A stretch of DNA of 64,000 nucleotides from Candidatus Desulfobacillus denitrificans (GCA_017347485.1 AP021857.1:1116001-1180000); one strand, 5' to 3'; shown: positions 16,342 through 25,305, counted from the stretch's first letter. The notes: generated by a model from the sequence alone, not told the origin. Numbers and translations: made by a program.

Positions 16342-16365
16342 AAAGTCAGTCGCTGCGGGACGGCG
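16342..16365 (+). repeat. 24-bp bipartite motif, copy 3
   Basis: AAAGTCAGT, spacer CGCTGCGGG, ACGGCG, exact, in the 97-bp gap between the coiled-coil gene and hepT. Confidence 0.8.
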
Positions 16366-16382
16366 CTATCCGTCGTTGCGTG

Positions 16383-16742
16383 CTATGAGCCTGATTGGCT
16401 CAGCAGCCGTTGTATGACGGTTACCTTGTCCCGAAACTCGGGCAAGACTTTTACGACAGTGCTCCAGACGATTTCCAGGTTGACCGTGACGTAGCCGTGG
16501 ATCAGCCGATTACGCATGCCGGAAATATCGCCCCACGGAACGTCGGCATGTCTGGCTTTCAGTTCCGGCGTCAGCTTGGAAACCGCTTCGCCGACGATCT
16601 CCAAGTTCCTGATCACGCCGTCCTGAACGAGCTCGTCGCCGAGGAAATCGCTCTCGTTCTTACCCTTCGTGTAGCGGAAAACCTTTGCGATGGCGTCCTG
16701 GATATGTTCGAGGTAATCCGCGTCGCGTAACGGATTGCTCAT
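16383..16742 (-). CDS. hepT: HepT-like HEPN toxin (ribonuclease) of a HepT/MntA pair
   Basis: 119 aa, DUF86/HepT family. The HEPN catalytic motif R-X4-H-X-Y is visible as RNRLIHGY near residue 77. HEPN toxins cleave RNA and are silenced by AMPylation from the partner nucleotidyltransferase. The ATG overlaps the 3' end of the partner gene by 4 bp. Located beside a restriction-modification pair. Confidence 0.93.
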   Translation of the reverse strand: MSNPLRDADYLEHIQDAIAKVFRYTKGKNESDFLGDELVQDGVIRNLEIVGEAVSKLTPELKARHADVPWGDISGMRNRLIHGYVTVNLEIVWSTVVKVLPEFRDKVTVIQRLLSQSGS

Positions 16743-17029
16743 AGCGGCCTGGCTTCCTGCAGAACGACTTGACGGAATTTGGGGGGAAGATCGCCCGCCG
16801 TCAGCACATCCACCGGCACGCCCAGCTCCTTCTCGATGGCCGACTGGAGCCGTGCCATGTCCAGCAGCGTGGTGCCCTTGGGGACATCCACCAGCAGATC
16901 AACGTCGCTGCCGTCGGTGTCCCGCCCGTGCAGGACCGATCCGAAAACGCGGACGTTTCCGGCCCCGATGCTGGCGGCCAGCGCCAGCACGGTATCGCGG
17001 TGTTTGCGCAGGGACTCGGAAGGTTTCAT
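16739..17029 (-). CDS. mntA: MntA-like nucleotidyltransferase antitoxin
   Basis: 96 aa minimal nucleotidyltransferase. The GSX10DXD motif is complete (GSVLHGRDTDGSDVD, near residues 31-45), with the third acidic residue near VDVLT. In known systems it adds AMP to a tyrosine of HepT to block its RNase activity. First gene of the pair. Confidence 0.93.
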   Translation of the reverse strand: MKPSESLRKHRDTVLALAASIGAGNVRVFGSVLHGRDTDGSDVDLLVDVPKGTTLLDMARLQSAIEKELGVPVDVLTAGDLPPKFRQVVLQEARPL

Positions 17030-17085
17030 GGCACGGTTTTGTGTTCTGTCGGAGCGCCGATTCTATCCCGGTGGAGGGCGAAGGA

Positions 17086-17109
17086 AAAGTCAGTCGCCGC
17101 GGGACGGCG
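17086..17109 (+). repeat. 24-bp bipartite motif, copy 4
   Basis: AAAGTCAGT, spacer CGCCGCGGG, ACGGCG, exact, between mntA and the 87-aa gene. Confidence 0.8.
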
Positions 17110-17112
17110 CGG

Positions 17113-17376
17113 TCAGCGCCGGTACTCGCGCACGGCCGGGTTGAGGCGATCGATGTCGGCCTGCACCTGCTCGCGGCTGCGCTCGTAGACGATCTCGCGC
17201 CCCATCACGCTGCCGGCGTAGGCCAGCCCGTTGCGCGTCGGCGACAGCTCGCACTTCATGCTGTGCTGGCCCTCGCCGATCACCACCGTGATGCCGCTCG
17301 CCCGCTTGCTGAAGACGACGACGTCCATGGTCTGGCCGGACTGGGTAGCGCGGACTTTGATTTTTTCGGTGTTCAT
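17113..17376 (-). CDS. Small hypothetical protein
   Basis: 87 aa, beta-rich pattern (MDVVVFSKRASGITVVIGEG), no signal peptide. Family not recognised. Lies between the toxin-antitoxin pair and the restriction enzyme gene; its position there may be chance. Confidence 0.65.
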   Translation of the reverse strand: MNTEKIKVRATQSGQTMDVVVFSKRASGITVVIGEGQHSMKCELSPTRNGLAYAGSVMGREIVYERSREQVQADIDRLNPAVREYRR

Positions 17377-17394
17377 CGAGTCGTTGCCCTAGAG

Positions 17395-18144
17395 TTACTG
17401 ATGTTTGCCCGAGTTGTATTCGACAAGCTTTGTCCAGTCGATCAATCCGTTCTCGCAGAAGCGCGTCACAAACTGCGCGGTAAAATCGTTGAGCCTTGCG
17501 GTATAGATTTCATCGAGCGTTTCGTTCTTTTCCTTGGCCAGATGGCCGACAGGCTCGATGATGTCGGTGTAGAGCGTTGCGCTCCCCCCGGAAATCAGCT
17601 CCCAGAAGCGCTGACCGCACAGTTTCTGGTGCGTGCCTTTCTCGTAGGAGTTGTCTCTGCCGTAGCAACAGCCCTCGATGAACTTGATGTTCAGGTTTCT
17701 GCCGCCGCCGGAGGTGTGCAGCGTCTTCTTTGCTTCGCGGAAATTTCGAACCATGGCCTTAATCTGATTGTCGTTGCCCCAGTTCGGTCCGGATTTGATG
17801 CTGATGAGATACTTGTCCGGAGCATTCTCGAACTCGAGGTCGATTCCCTTGATGCCGGATTTCCGTCCTCCATAAACCTGCTGGCAAACGTGAATCGCAA
17901 CCTTTTCCAGGAAGTTGCCGAACACCGTTTCCTCGCCTGAGGAAACAGTGGCATCCAGTATAGCCTTTATGAAATCGTTGGCGGTCTGAGTGCGTTTGGC
18001 TTTGAAGAGATACGGATTCTTTCTCCGCAGAATATCCTCAAGCTTCAGTGCCCGGAGCTTGGCAAGCTTCTTGTCGTGAAATTCAGGGCCGATATGTTCC
18101 TGAATGAAACGAGCCGCATCCGCCAGATCAAGCGGATGCCTCAT
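17395..18144 (-). CDS. Type II restriction endonuclease, PmeII-like family
   Basis: 249 aa. The sequence LRRKNPYLFKAK, then FGNFLEKVAIHVCQQVYGGR, GIDLEFENAPDKYLISIKSGPNWGN and GCCYGRDN matches what I know of the PmeII family. The GIDLEF...ISIKSG stretch has the D-X(n)-(D/E)XK arrangement of a PD-(D/E)XK nuclease core (near residues 101-117). Overlaps the methyltransferase stop by 4 bp, an expected RM arrangement. The recognition sequence cannot be read from the protein. Confidence 0.85.
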   Translation of the reverse strand: MRHPLDLADAARFIQEHIGPEFHDKKLAKLRALKLEDILRRKNPYLFKAKRTQTANDFIKAILDATVSSGEETVFGNFLEKVAIHVCQQVYGGRKSGIKGIDLEFENAPDKYLISIKSGPNWGNDNQIKAMVRNFREAKKTLHTSGGGRNLNIKFIEGCCYGRDNSYEKGTHQKLCGQRFWELISGGSATLYTDIIEPVGHLAKEKNETLDEIYTARLNDFTAQFVTRFCENGLIDWTKLVEYNSGKHQ

Positions 18145-19010
18145 GCCGTTTCCTTGTCCTCGCGGATACGGTATTTGCGCCGCTCCTGCAGTAGCGCAAG
18201 CTGCGGCGTGGCCAGTTCATTGCGCACCAATTCGACATATTCCGGTTGTATCTCGATTCCCACGGCGCTTCGCCCCAGGCGCTTGGCGACGCGCAGGGTG
18301 GTGCCTGAGCCCATGAAGGGATCCAGCACCGTATCGCCTTCCTGGGTGAACAGTTTGATGAACCATTCCGGCAGTGCCTCGGGAAAGACCGCGCTGTGCT
18401 TGCGGTTCGCGCACTCGGTGGCAAGATTCAGCACGTTGGTCGGGAAGGCCATGCTGCGCGCGAGCCAGTTTTCGATCTTCTTGCCGAAACCGCTGCCGAC
18501 CCGCGATTCGTCGCGGACGCGGTCGGTGGAGGAGAGATTTTTCAAGCGGGTTTTGGCCCAGTCGCCCATCGGTACCATGACCTCTTCCTGGTACATATGG
18601 AACTGGCGCGCCTTGTTGAACTGGAGCAGCCGCTCCCAAGCATCGCGGAAGCGGTTCGGCCACTTGCCGGGATAGCAGTTCTTTTTGTGCCAGATGAACT
18701 CTTCCGTCCACAACCAGCCCTGACGCCGCATTTCGAGGATGAGTTCCAATACGTAGGTGTGTCGCTCGCCGCTGACAACCCTTTCCTTGATGTTGAGGAC
18801 AAAAGTACCAGACGGCTTTAGTACACGCAGCAACTCGCCGGTGATCGGCAGGAACCAGGTGACGTATTCTTCTGGCGCCACGCCGCCGTAGGTGTGCTTG
18901 CGCTGGTCCGCGTAGGGAGGGGAGGTAACGATCAGGTCGATGCTGTTGTCGGGGAGTTCCCGCAGTACGTGAAGGCAGTCGCCTTCCAGTATTTCAACGT
19001 GTGTGGCCAT
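18141..19010 (-). CDS. DNA methyltransferase of the RM pair (beta class, probably N4-cytosine)
   Basis: 289 aa. Catalytic TSPPY lies at residues 29-33 and the AdoMet motif DPFMGSGTT near residue 235, the motif IV-before-I order of beta-class enzymes. The S in TSPPY is more typical of N4-cytosine than N6-adenine enzymes. It protects the host from the nuclease encoded just downstream. GC is slightly lower than the flanking household genes, consistent with a transferable defence unit. Confidence 0.9.
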   Translation of the reverse strand: MATHVEILEGDCLHVLRELPDNSIDLIVTSPPYADQRKHTYGGVAPEEYVTWFLPITGELLRVLKPSGTFVLNIKERVVSGERHTYVLELILEMRRQGWLWTEEFIWHKKNCYPGKWPNRFRDAWERLLQFNKARQFHMYQEEVMVPMGDWAKTRLKNLSSTDRVRDESRVGSGFGKKIENWLARSMAFPTNVLNLATECANRKHSAVFPEALPEWFIKLFTQEGDTVLDPFMGSGTTLRVAKRLGRSAVGIEIQPEYVELVRNELATPQLALLQERRKYRIREDKETA

Positions 19011-19053
19011 GGCTTGAGGTTCGAATTTCGTTGCGGAGACACCTATTGTCAGG

Positions 19054-19086
19054 GTTCCCCTGGCTCAGGAAATGAGCCAGGGGAAC
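19054..19086. terminator. Strong hairpin after nrdJ
   Basis: A perfect 14-bp stem, GTTCCCCTGGCTCA with its complement, around a 5-base loop GGAAA. It sits between the 3' end of nrdJ and the methyltransferase start (both minus strand). No U-tract follows, so it may be a transcript-stabilising or Rho-linked end rather than an intrinsic terminator. Confidence 0.65.
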
Positions 19087-19107
19087 ATGGCCAATCGATC
19101 GGCCTGC

Positions 19108-21990
19108 CTACCCGCAAGCCCCCACCGCGCCGCAGGCGCTGCAGAAGTCGCAGCCGTCCTTGCGGATCACCGTGTAGTTGCCGCACTCCTTGCACAGGGC
19201 GCCCTGCATGATCTTCGGCGCGCTGGCTTCGCGCGGCGCTTCGAGGATGCCCATCTCGCGCGTCGGGTAGCCGTTCTCGTCGAGGATGCCGAGCATGGCG
19301 TAGCGGTGCATGATCAGGCGCGCCATGTAGGCCACGGTCGACGGCCAGTTCTGCTGCTTGCGCGTGCCGGGCACGAAGGCCATGAAGTCGCCGAGCGGCT
19401 CGGGGTAGCTGAGGAGCTTCCTCAGCTTCATGCCGATCCAGGCCGGGTCCATCACGCGCATGTCGAGCGAGAGGATGTGCGAGAGGCCGTCGAGCGCGCG
19501 CGGGTAGTTGCCGGAGAGCCACATCGAGTAGGGCCGCGTGACGCCGTCGGGCAGGGTGATCTCCTTCAGGCCCAACACGAAGTCCTCGCCCGAGGCCGGG
19601 TTCTGGATGTCCACCGTCCACGACAGCGTGCCGTCGGTGCCGGTCTTCGGCTCCTGCAGGCTGAACATGGAGTCGAGCACCGGGGTCGGCACCTTCTCGT
19701 CGAGGTTGCCGCAGAGCTGCTCGACGCGGTAGCGCACCACCTGCGCCACGGCGGCGACGACGCCGGGCATGCGCTTGTTCTCGCCGTGCGGCGGGAAGGG
19801 CATGTCGAACATCTCCTCGCCGCGGGTGCGGGCCAGGGTGTCGAGCTTGAGCTTGAGCCAGGCGCGGTCCTGCGCGCGCATGTCCATCGACAGCGTCTTG
19901 GCGACGGCGCCGAGGCCGCGCGGCTGCTCGGAGCCGTTCACCCACACCTCGAAGGGCACCGGCTTGGCGTTCTGCTCGATGTGGCCGACGAAGAGGGCGA
20001 ACTCGCCGGCCGGCGTCTCGATCATGTAGGTCCACGCCGAGTTGCCGTCGGTCATGCGCGGACGGCCGGGCCAGCGAAGAGAGGCGAGCACCGGCGCCGG
20101 CAGGCTCTTGATGGCCAGCCGCCGGTTGGCGTCGCTGATGTGCACGTCCTGCGGCTGCTTCTTCTCGGCGCCTGCGCCGCCCTCGACGGAGAGCACGGCG
20201 CCGAGCACCTTGTTGGGCCGATAGGTGGCCAGCCCCTTGAGGCCGGACTTCCAGGCCTTCAGATACAGGTCCTCGAAGTCGGTGTAGGGGTAGTCCTCCG
20301 GCACGTTCACCGTCTTCGAGATGCTGGTGTCGATGTAGGGGGCCACCGCGGCGACCATCTCTTCGTGCGCCTGCGCCGAGATTTCCAGCGCGGTGACGAA
20401 GTAGGGCGGCAGCTTCTCCATGTCGCCGCCGAGGTATTTGAACAGGCGCCAGGCGTAGTCCTCGACGGAATACTGCTTGTGCGTGCCGTCGGTCATGCGC
20501 TTCTTGCGCGTGTAGGTCCACGAGAAGGGCGGCTCGATGCCGTTCGAGGCGTTGTCGGCGAAGGCCAGCGAGATGGTGCCGGTCGGCGCGATCGACAGCA
20601 GGTGCGAATTGCGGATGCCGTGCTTGCGGACCTGCTCCTTGATCTCGGCCGGCAGGCGGGAAGCGAAGTTGCCGCCGGAAAGATACAGGTCGGCATTGAA
20701 CAGCGGGAAGGCGCCGCGCTCCCTGGCCAGTTCGACCGAGGCGAGGTAGGCGCGGTCGCGCATGAAGGCCGAGATCTCGGTGGCCTTGGCGCGCGCTTCC
20801 GGCGTGTCGTAGCGCAGGCCGAGCATGATCAGGGCGTCGCCGAGGCCGGTGAAGCCGAGGCCGATGCGGCGCTTGGCGTTGGCCTCCGCCTGCTGCTGCG
20901 GCAGCGGCCAGTGGGTGGCCTCGAGGACGTTGTCGAGCATGCGCGTGGACACCTCGACGCAGCGGCCGAAGCCGGCGTAGTCGAACTCAGCCTTCTTGGT
21001 GAACGAGTGCCTGACGAAACGGGTGAGGTTGATCGAGCCCAGGCAGCAGCAGCCGTAGGGCGGCAGCGGCTGCTCGGCGCAGGGGTTGGTGGCCTCGACG
21101 GTCTCGCAGTAGTTGAGGTTGTTGTCGCGGTTGATGCGGTCGAGGAACAGGATGCCCGGCTCGGCGTGGTCGTAGGTCGAGCGCATGATCTGGTCCCACA
21201 GCTCGCGCGCGCGCACCTTGCGGTAGACCCAGCTGCCGTCCTCGCGCTGGTAGGCGCCGGCCGCCTTGAAGTCGGCGGAGGGCTCGGCCTTGTGCGCCAG
21301 CTCGACGTCGCCGTCGCTCTCCACCGCCTGCATGAAGGCGTCGGTGACGCCGATGGAGATGTTGAAGTTGGTAAGGTCGCCCTGGTCCTTGGCGTGGATG
21401 AACATCTCGATGTCCGGATGGTCGCAGCGCAGCACGCCCATCTGGGCGCCGCGGCGCGCGCCGGCGGATTCCACCGTCTCGCAGGAACGGTCGAAGACGC
21501 GCATGTAGGACACCGGGCCGGAGGCGCGCGAATGCGTGCCCTTGACGAAGGCGCCGACCGGGCGGATCGAGGAGAAGTCGTAGCCGACGCCGCCGCCGCG
21601 GCGCATGGTCTCGGCGGCCTGCGACAGGGCGGTGTAGATGCCGGGACGGCCGTCGACGACTTCGGAGATGGAGTCGCCGACCGGCTGCACGAAGCAGTTG
21701 ATCAGCGTCGCCTGCAGGTCGGTGCCGGCGGCGGAATTGATGCGGCCGGCCGGCACGAAGCCGTTCTCCTGCGCCTCGAGGAAGAGTTTCTCCCAATGAC
21801 TTCGTTTGTCTTCCGCCTCGACGGCGGCCAGCGCGCGCGCCACGCGGGCGCGCACGTCATGCACGTTCTGTTCGTTGCCCTTGGCGTATTTCTCGAGCAG
21901 GACTTCGCCGGAAATCTCTTGTTCTGCAGGCAAGGTGTTGTCGTCGCGGAGCTTTGTCTCTTGGTTTTGTGAAGACAGAGTCGTGCTCAT
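19108..21990 (-). CDS. nrdJ: Class II (adenosylcobalamin-dependent) ribonucleoside-diphosphate reductase
   Basis: 960 aa from the ATG at 21990 (GGAGAAAAAAACAG before it; an ATG at 22035 is less likely). Reduces ribonucleotides to deoxyribonucleotides with a B12-generated radical, independent of oxygen. Recognisable parts are [26 protein letters not shown] with following GSINL, the long barrel domain, and a C-terminal zinc-ribbon-like CKECG...CDFCSACG with the terminal cysteines that re-reduce the active site. A class II enzyme suits an organism facing changing oxygen. No cobalamin riboswitch was recognised upstream, but an NrdR-like box is present. Confidence 0.93.
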   Translation of the reverse strand: MSTTLSSQNQETKLRDDNTLPAEQEISGEVLLEKYAKGNEQNVHDVRARVARALAAVEAEDKRSHWEKLFLEAQENGFVPAGRINSAAGTDLQATLINCFVQPVGDSISEVVDGRPGIYTALSQAAETMRRGGGVGYDFSSIRPVGAFVKGTHSRASGPVSYMRVFDRSCETVESAGARRGAQMGVLRCDHPDIEMFIHAKDQGDLTNFNISIGVTDAFMQAVESDGDVELAHKAEPSADFKAAGAYQREDGSWVYRKVRARELWDQIMRSTYDHAEPGILFLDRINRDNNLNYCETVEATNPCAEQPLPPYGCCCLGSINLTRFVRHSFTKKAEFDYAGFGRCVEVSTRMLDNVLEATHWPLPQQQAEANAKRRIGLGFTGLGDALIMLGLRYDTPEARAKATEISAFMRDRAYLASVELARERGAFPLFNADLYLSGGNFASRLPAEIKEQVRKHGIRNSHLLSIAPTGTISLAFADNASNGIEPPFSWTYTRKKRMTDGTHKQYSVEDYAWRLFKYLGGDMEKLPPYFVTALEISAQAHEEMVAAVAPYIDTSISKTVNVPEDYPYTDFEDLYLKAWKSGLKGLATYRPNKVLGAVLSVEGGAGAEKKQPQDVHISDANRRLAIKSLPAPVLASLRWPGRPRMTDGNSAWTYMIETPAGEFALFVGHIEQNAKPVPFEVWVNGSEQPRGLGAVAKTLSMDMRAQDRAWLKLKLDTLARTRGEEMFDMPFPPHGENKRMPGVVAAVAQVVRYRVEQLCGNLDEKVPTPVLDSMFSLQEPKTGTDGTLSWTVDIQNPASGEDFVLGLKEITLPDGVTRPYSMWLSGNYPRALDGLSHILSLDMRVMDPAWIGMKLRKLLSYPEPLGDFMAFVPGTRKQQNWPSTVAYMARLIMHRYAMLGILDENGYPTREMGILEAPREASAPKIMQGALCKECGNYTVIRKDGCDFCSACGAVGACG

Positions 21991-22136
21991 CTGTTTTTTT
22001 CTCCGTAGTTCGGGTTGATTCTGACCGGGGATCAATATACCGATTCGATCCGGCCATGTGAATAGATTTTCAAAAATATTTATTTACGTAAAAACAATAG
22101 GTTATTGAATTCTCTTGTGTAATCAATGAGAAATGC

Positions 22137-22154
22137 CCACTAGATATAGTATGT
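22137..22154. promoter_or_regulatory. NrdR-like operator upstream of nrdJ
   Basis: The sequence CCACTAGATATAGTATGT contains the dyad ACTAGATATAGT and fits the NrdR box pattern (acaCwAtATaTwGtgt) with one core mismatch. It lies about 150 bp upstream of the nrdJ start. NrdR boxes usually come in pairs about 31 bp apart; only a half-match is seen at that distance. Confidence 0.5.
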
Positions 22155-22197
22155 CGCACCGCACACAAGGACTGGCGCGGGTTTCCGGGCGGTAGCA

Positions 22198-22261
22198 GCC
22201 AAGAAATTATTCTGGCGTTTGCAAGGAATTAAACTGGTGTACAAGAAATTATTCTGTTGCG
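22198..22261. repeat. Three tandem transposase-site-like repeats, left end of the prophage
   Basis: Three imperfect direct repeats with 20-21-bp period read inward as CAAGAAATTATTCTGGCG, CAAGGAATTAAACTGGTG and CAAGAAATTATTCTGTTG. The same sequence occurs in inverse orientation at the other end of the element. Multiple repeats at each end are typical of MuA-type binding sites. Confidence 0.75.
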
Positions 22262-22399
22262 AATTTATTGCTGCGGCGCAGCAAGTAATGCCGAAAGCAT
22301 CATTCGTCAGTGCCAAATGAAGCGGCAAATTTAACGCGCCACGGAAATAGCGCAAGCCCAAGAAGAAAAGCCCTCAGGCGCTCGCGGCGCTCGGGGGCT

Positions 22400-22438
22400 G
22401 CCCATCATAGGGCGAGCAGCTTGGCGGCTATGATGGGC
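22400..22438. repeat. Perfect 11-bp inverted repeat inside the prophage end
   Basis: GCCCATCATAG at 22400-22410 pairs with CTATGATGGGC at 22428-22438 around a 17-base loop. It lies in the gene-free stretch between the end repeats and the last prophage gene. No further gene is seen in 22262-22491. Confidence 0.6.
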
Positions 22439-22458
22439 ACCTCGCCGCCTGGCTATCG

Positions 22459-22486
22459 CTTCGGGCGCTTATCGCGCCCCCCGAAG
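22459..22486. terminator. Hairpin just after the last prophage gene
   Basis: CTTCGGGCGC pairs with GCGCCCCCCGAAG (one bulge) around TTATC, directly downstream of the minus-strand gene ending at 22492. No T-run follows, so terminator function is tentative. Confidence 0.45.
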
Positions 22487-22491
22487 ACGGC

Positions 22492-23019
22492 TTAACCTGC
22501 CAGGCCGGCGCCGACCATCTGCTGCGCGAGGGCATCGCGCTCTTTGGTCAGCTTGGCGATTTCCCTGTCCAGTTCGACCAACATCTTTGCCCGCTCGGCA
22601 ACCGGGATGGCATCCTCGGGCCAAGGCAGCGCTGCCAGCAGGTCGCCGAGGCGCTCGGCGATGCGGTCGCCCACGTAGAAATACAGGGCTTCCTCCGTGA
22701 TTACGGTGGGAATTCCGATCTGGCCAGTCAGGTAGTGAAGGTTCAGCTTGCCGCCATCCGCATTCAGGTTTTCCAGTCGGCCGAAGTCACGATAGTGGCC
22801 GGTGATTGAGCGAGCGACGCTTCCGGCAAACGACCGGCCCCGCCGCGCGATGTCGGCCTTGATATAGCCGAGGAAGTCATCTCTTGATACAGGCGCGGAT
22901 GTGATGGCATCGCGCTTGCTGTGGCAAGCGGCGATGCGCGAGTCCAGGTCACTGATAGCGTTGACCAGATCGCCGGCCGCGCTGCGCAGATTCTCTAACG
23001 CCTTGTTGATCTCGGCCAT
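22492..23019 (-). CDS. Phage hypothetical protein with coiled-coil ends
   Basis: 175 aa. N-terminal helix (INKALENLRSAAGDLVNAISDLDSRI) and C-terminal helix (MLVELDREIAKLTKERDALAQQM) look like coiled coils flanking a less repetitive middle. I do not recognise it. Last gene of the prophage, 3 bp after the 58-aa gene; probably a late-region survivor. Confidence 0.65.
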   Translation of the reverse strand: MAEINKALENLRSAAGDLVNAISDLDSRIAACHSKRDAITSAPVSRDDFLGYIKADIARRGRSFAGSVARSITGHYRDFGRLENLNADGGKLNLHYLTGQIGIPTVITEEALYFYVGDRIAERLGDLLAALPWPEDAIPVAERAKMLVELDREIAKLTKERDALAQQMVGAGLAG

Positions 23020-23022
23020 GAG

Positions 23023-23199
23023 TTATTCCTTTCCGTCGCGAAGAATGGGATGGAGTTTCGCGGTGAACGGCTTTGCCGTTCTCTCGATGGTTTGCGACGC
23101 CAGCAACGGGGCGGCATCCTTTTCAGGCAGGTCGATCAACACGCCAGGCTGAAAAGTGCGGCCATCGTGTTGCAGGGGGCTGATGACTTTGTATTGCAT
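23023..23199 (-). CDS. 58-aa phage protein (DUF7210/gp35-like)
   Basis: Starts MQYKVISPLQHDGRTFQPGV and continues IDLPEKDAAPLLASQTIER, the pattern of small Mu-type proteins with a short beta domain found near head genes. Clean ribosome site region and tight spacing on both sides (stop 3 bp before the next ATG). Family assignment is from pattern memory. Confidence 0.65.
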   Translation of the reverse strand: MQYKVISPLQHDGRTFQPGVLIDLPEKDAAPLLASQTIERTAKPFTAKLHPILRDGKE

Positions 23200-23232
23200 G
23201 ATGGTTTCCTTATAGGTGACGTGCCGGGCGGG

Positions 23233-23835
23233 TCAGATGGCTTCCGCGAAGTTAACCGCTTCCGGGTAGGACAGCGCAGGGCAGGCGGCCTGATATGACA
23301 TTGCGCGCTGATGGATTGCGAGGCGGCGCGCATCGACGCGAAAGCCGAGCGGCGCCGCGAATTCGTCGCCGGCGGCCGAAAAGCAAGCGTTTTCCCCATC
23401 GGCGTCGCTGAAACTGGCGGCTGCAGGCGCGGCGAAGGCGGGATCGGACATTCCCTTTACTGCCGGCGGGTATGCGCCGAGAAAACCGACGTGGCGCAGC
23501 AACCAAGCCCCGGTCGGGTTATCGGCCTGGCCCGGCGACGAGAACGAGGCGGACACCTTCTTGTAGCGCCCGGCGCGTACCCAGCTGGCCAGATCGTCGT
23601 CGACTTCCGCGAAGGCATACAGCCCGCCATGCCTTGCGAGCAGGCTGCGCACACGGCCGTAGGCCGGCAGGTTGTCTCGCGGATGCCCCAGTACCAGGGG
23701 TGCCGGCTCGCGCCGCAGCACGTAGGCTTGCGCCATGAGATCGATGTCAGCCCCAGTGAACTGCAAGACGCGGCCGTCCATCGCGCGATGCGATCCTGCG
23801 CGGAAAATCTGGAAGAGTCTGGCGGGGGCATTCAT
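23233..23835 (-). CDS. Mu-like prohead protease/scaffold-related protein (short)
   Basis: 200 aa from the ATG at 23835. The segment LVLGHPRDNLPAYGRVRSLL, then LYAFAEVDD, WVRAGRYKKVSASF and LRHVGFLGAYPPAVKGM resembles the N-terminal protease domain of Mu GpI-type proteins. These are usually 300 aa or more, so the scaffold portion seems lost or reduced. It directly follows mor (2-bp gap), whereas lysis, terminase and portal genes would normally lie between. Confidence 0.65.
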   Translation of the reverse strand: MNAPARLFQIFRAGSHRAMDGRVLQFTGADIDLMAQAYVLRREPAPLVLGHPRDNLPAYGRVRSLLARHGGLYAFAEVDDDLASWVRAGRYKKVSASFSSPGQADNPTGAWLLRHVGFLGAYPPAVKGMSDPAFAAPAAASFSDADGENACFSAAGDEFAAPLGFRVDARRLAIHQRAMSYQAACPALSYPEAVNFAEAI

Positions 23836-23837
23836 GT

Positions 23838-24245
23838 TCAAAGGGCAATCGGTCGCTTGAGGATTTTTTCGATCTGGCGATAGCTGAGCTTGTGACGCAG
23901 GACAAGATCGCCAACGGTGGCGCCCGCATCGAACTCGCGAACGATCGCGCGATCGCGGATGCGTCGCAACACGGCTCTGCAAAACGGGACGAAGACCCTT
24001 TCGCCGCCGTATTCCCTGCAAAAAATCCGCGCCGCCTCTTCGCCCATCGCGCCGGCAAGCACGGCAAAACGACGCATGCCGGCGCGGTTGTTCGCCGCTC
24101 CCTTCGGCACGGGGAAGTCCAGCCCGCCCAGCTGGGCGGCCAGGCAGCACGCTGCCTCCAATCCGCACAGGCGGGCTACATCGCGCATGAATGTCGGCAG
24201 CAGTTCCATGTCTTCCTGGCGCACATCGTCGGCGTGAAGCAGCAT
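23838..24245 (-). CDS. mor: Mor/C-family transcription activator of the Mu-like prophage
   Basis: 135 aa. The C-terminal part (REYGGERVFVPF, RIRDRAIVREFDAGATVGDLVLRHKLSYRQIEKILKR) is the Mor domain with its helix-turn-helix. In Mu, Mor switches on middle transcription leading to late genes. Here its targets appear to be mostly deleted. Confidence 0.88.
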   Translation of the reverse strand: MLLHADDVRQEDMELLPTFMRDVARLCGLEAACCLAAQLGGLDFPVPKGAANNRAGMRRFAVLAGAMGEEAARIFCREYGGERVFVPFCRAVLRRIRDRAIVREFDAGATVGDLVLRHKLSYRQIEKILKRPIAL

Positions 24246-24300
24246 GACGAAATGATGCCAGCTACCCGATCTGTGTCGGAGGGGGTATTGCTTCGGGGGG

Positions 24301-24447
24301 TTAGCCGCGGAAGAGCGTCAGCAGCAAATCGAGGGCGGTAAGCAGCAGCGCGAGGACAAAAAGCCCCGTCATGACGGGGCTGCCGCTCGCTACGGCGGCA
24401 GCAAGGCTCGTGAAGACGATGGCGGGGAGGGTATACGCCTCGGACAT
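24301..24447 (-). CDS. Small two-helix membrane protein of the prophage
   Basis: 48 aa from the ATG at 24447, nearly all hydrophobic (two helices, about residues 6-20 and 23-45). It could be a holin-like or superinfection-exclusion peptide. The ribosome site is weak and it lies just after an early-region terminator, so confidence is moderate. Confidence 0.5.
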   Translation of the reverse strand: MSEAYTLPAIVFTSLAAAVASGSPVMTGLFVLALLLTALDLLLTLFRG

Positions 24448-24490
24448 GGTGCGAATGTAAGGCGCGAAGGCCAGCGGGTCAAGTTGCCAG

Positions 24491-24522
24491 AAAAAACCCG
24501 CCAGACGCGATTCTGGCGGGTT
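24491..24522 (-). terminator. Intrinsic terminator of the prophage early operon
   Basis: An 11-bp perfect stem (AACCCGCCAGA and its complement) with a 6-base loop, followed on the minus strand by a six-T tract. It sits 26 bp past the stop of the 74-aa gene, separating the early genes from the Mor region. Confidence 0.85.
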
Positions 24523-24547
24523 CTCGGGGCGCGCGACGGGCAGTCGT

Positions 24548-24772
24548 TCAGCTGGGTTCCACGCCGGCAATATCGCGGCCGTGGTGAGAGGTTTCGAGCA
24601 GTTGCCCGCCGATGGTTTCCAACAGACAGCCCAGGCCGGAGAGGGTGGCGTCATCCAACCGCTCCAAGTCCGCAGCGCTGAGCACCTGCCCCAGGGCGCA
24701 CAGCCCCTTGCCGATATCGCTTGTCACTTTGAACAGATTGCCGGTTTTTTCCAGGGGTGTAAGACCGCTCAT
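24548..24772 (-). CDS. Small phage early protein
   Basis: 74 aa from the ATG at 24772, which overlaps the stop of the preceding gene (ATGA). Helical pattern (LFKVTSDIGKGLCALGQVLSAADLERLDDATLSGLGCLLETIG broken up by Gly). Family not recognised. Confidence 0.6.
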   Translation of the reverse strand: MSGLTPLEKTGNLFKVTSDIGKGLCALGQVLSAADLERLDDATLSGLGCLLETIGGQLLETSHHGRDIAGVEPS

Positions 24773-25158
24773 GGTTGCTTTCCCTCCGCAGCCCACCGGA
24801 TGCGGTTCAGATCGTCGTAAGCCGCATAGGCCGGCCCACTCAGTGCTTCGCCAAAGAAGTTGAAGACGGCGGCCGCGTCGGAGCTGTGCGCCATATTCAT
24901 CTGGAAGTCTCCATGTTCGGGCAGCATCATGGCGCCCAGGCCCTTGATCGCTTCCACGCCGCGCTGAATGAAGCAAATGCGCTTTTCCAGATCATCAAAG
25001 GCACAGTGCTCATGCAACGGGACTGCGGCGGGCTTCCCGGTCGGCGTTGCGCTGGCGAGGATTTCACGGATGGTTCTCACGCGCGGGTCTTCGGGGTCGA
25101 TTAATTCGGGTGCGGGAATGTCGCCCTCGGAAAGGGCGGTGGTGTAGCGATCAGCCAT
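24769..25158 (-). CDS. Phage early hypothetical protein
   Basis: 129 aa from the ATG at 25158 behind ATAGGAGGCATC. Acidic N-terminus, then a helical region. Not recognised. The 147 bp between it and the next gene upstream (25159-25305) holds no convincing gene, only a possible 31-residue frame with a CxxC. Confidence 0.6.
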   Translation of the reverse strand: MADRYTTALSEGDIPAPELIDPEDPRVRTIREILASATPTGKPAAVPLHEHCAFDDLEKRICFIQRGVEAIKGLGAMMLPEHGDFQMNMAHSSDAAAVFNFFGEALSGPAYAAYDDLNRIRWAAEGKQP

Positions 25159-25305
25159 GATGCCTCCTATCGATGATTTGAAATTCACCCTCGCTGTGAG
25201 GGCAGCCCCTGCAATTCAGAATCCCCGGAACCCGCGTTAAATCCATCCGAGTCGCGTTAATCGTTTTCGGGATAGCTCGAGGTATGCTCAGCCCACAAAA
25301 GGCGC

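Noticed and set aside
19072..21972. 966-aa plus-strand frame over nrdJ
   Set aside because: High-GC shadow; the minus-strand reading is a complete ribonucleotide reductase.
25159..25305. 31-residue frame with a CxxC between prophage genes
   Set aside because: Too short, no clear ribosome site and no family resemblance.
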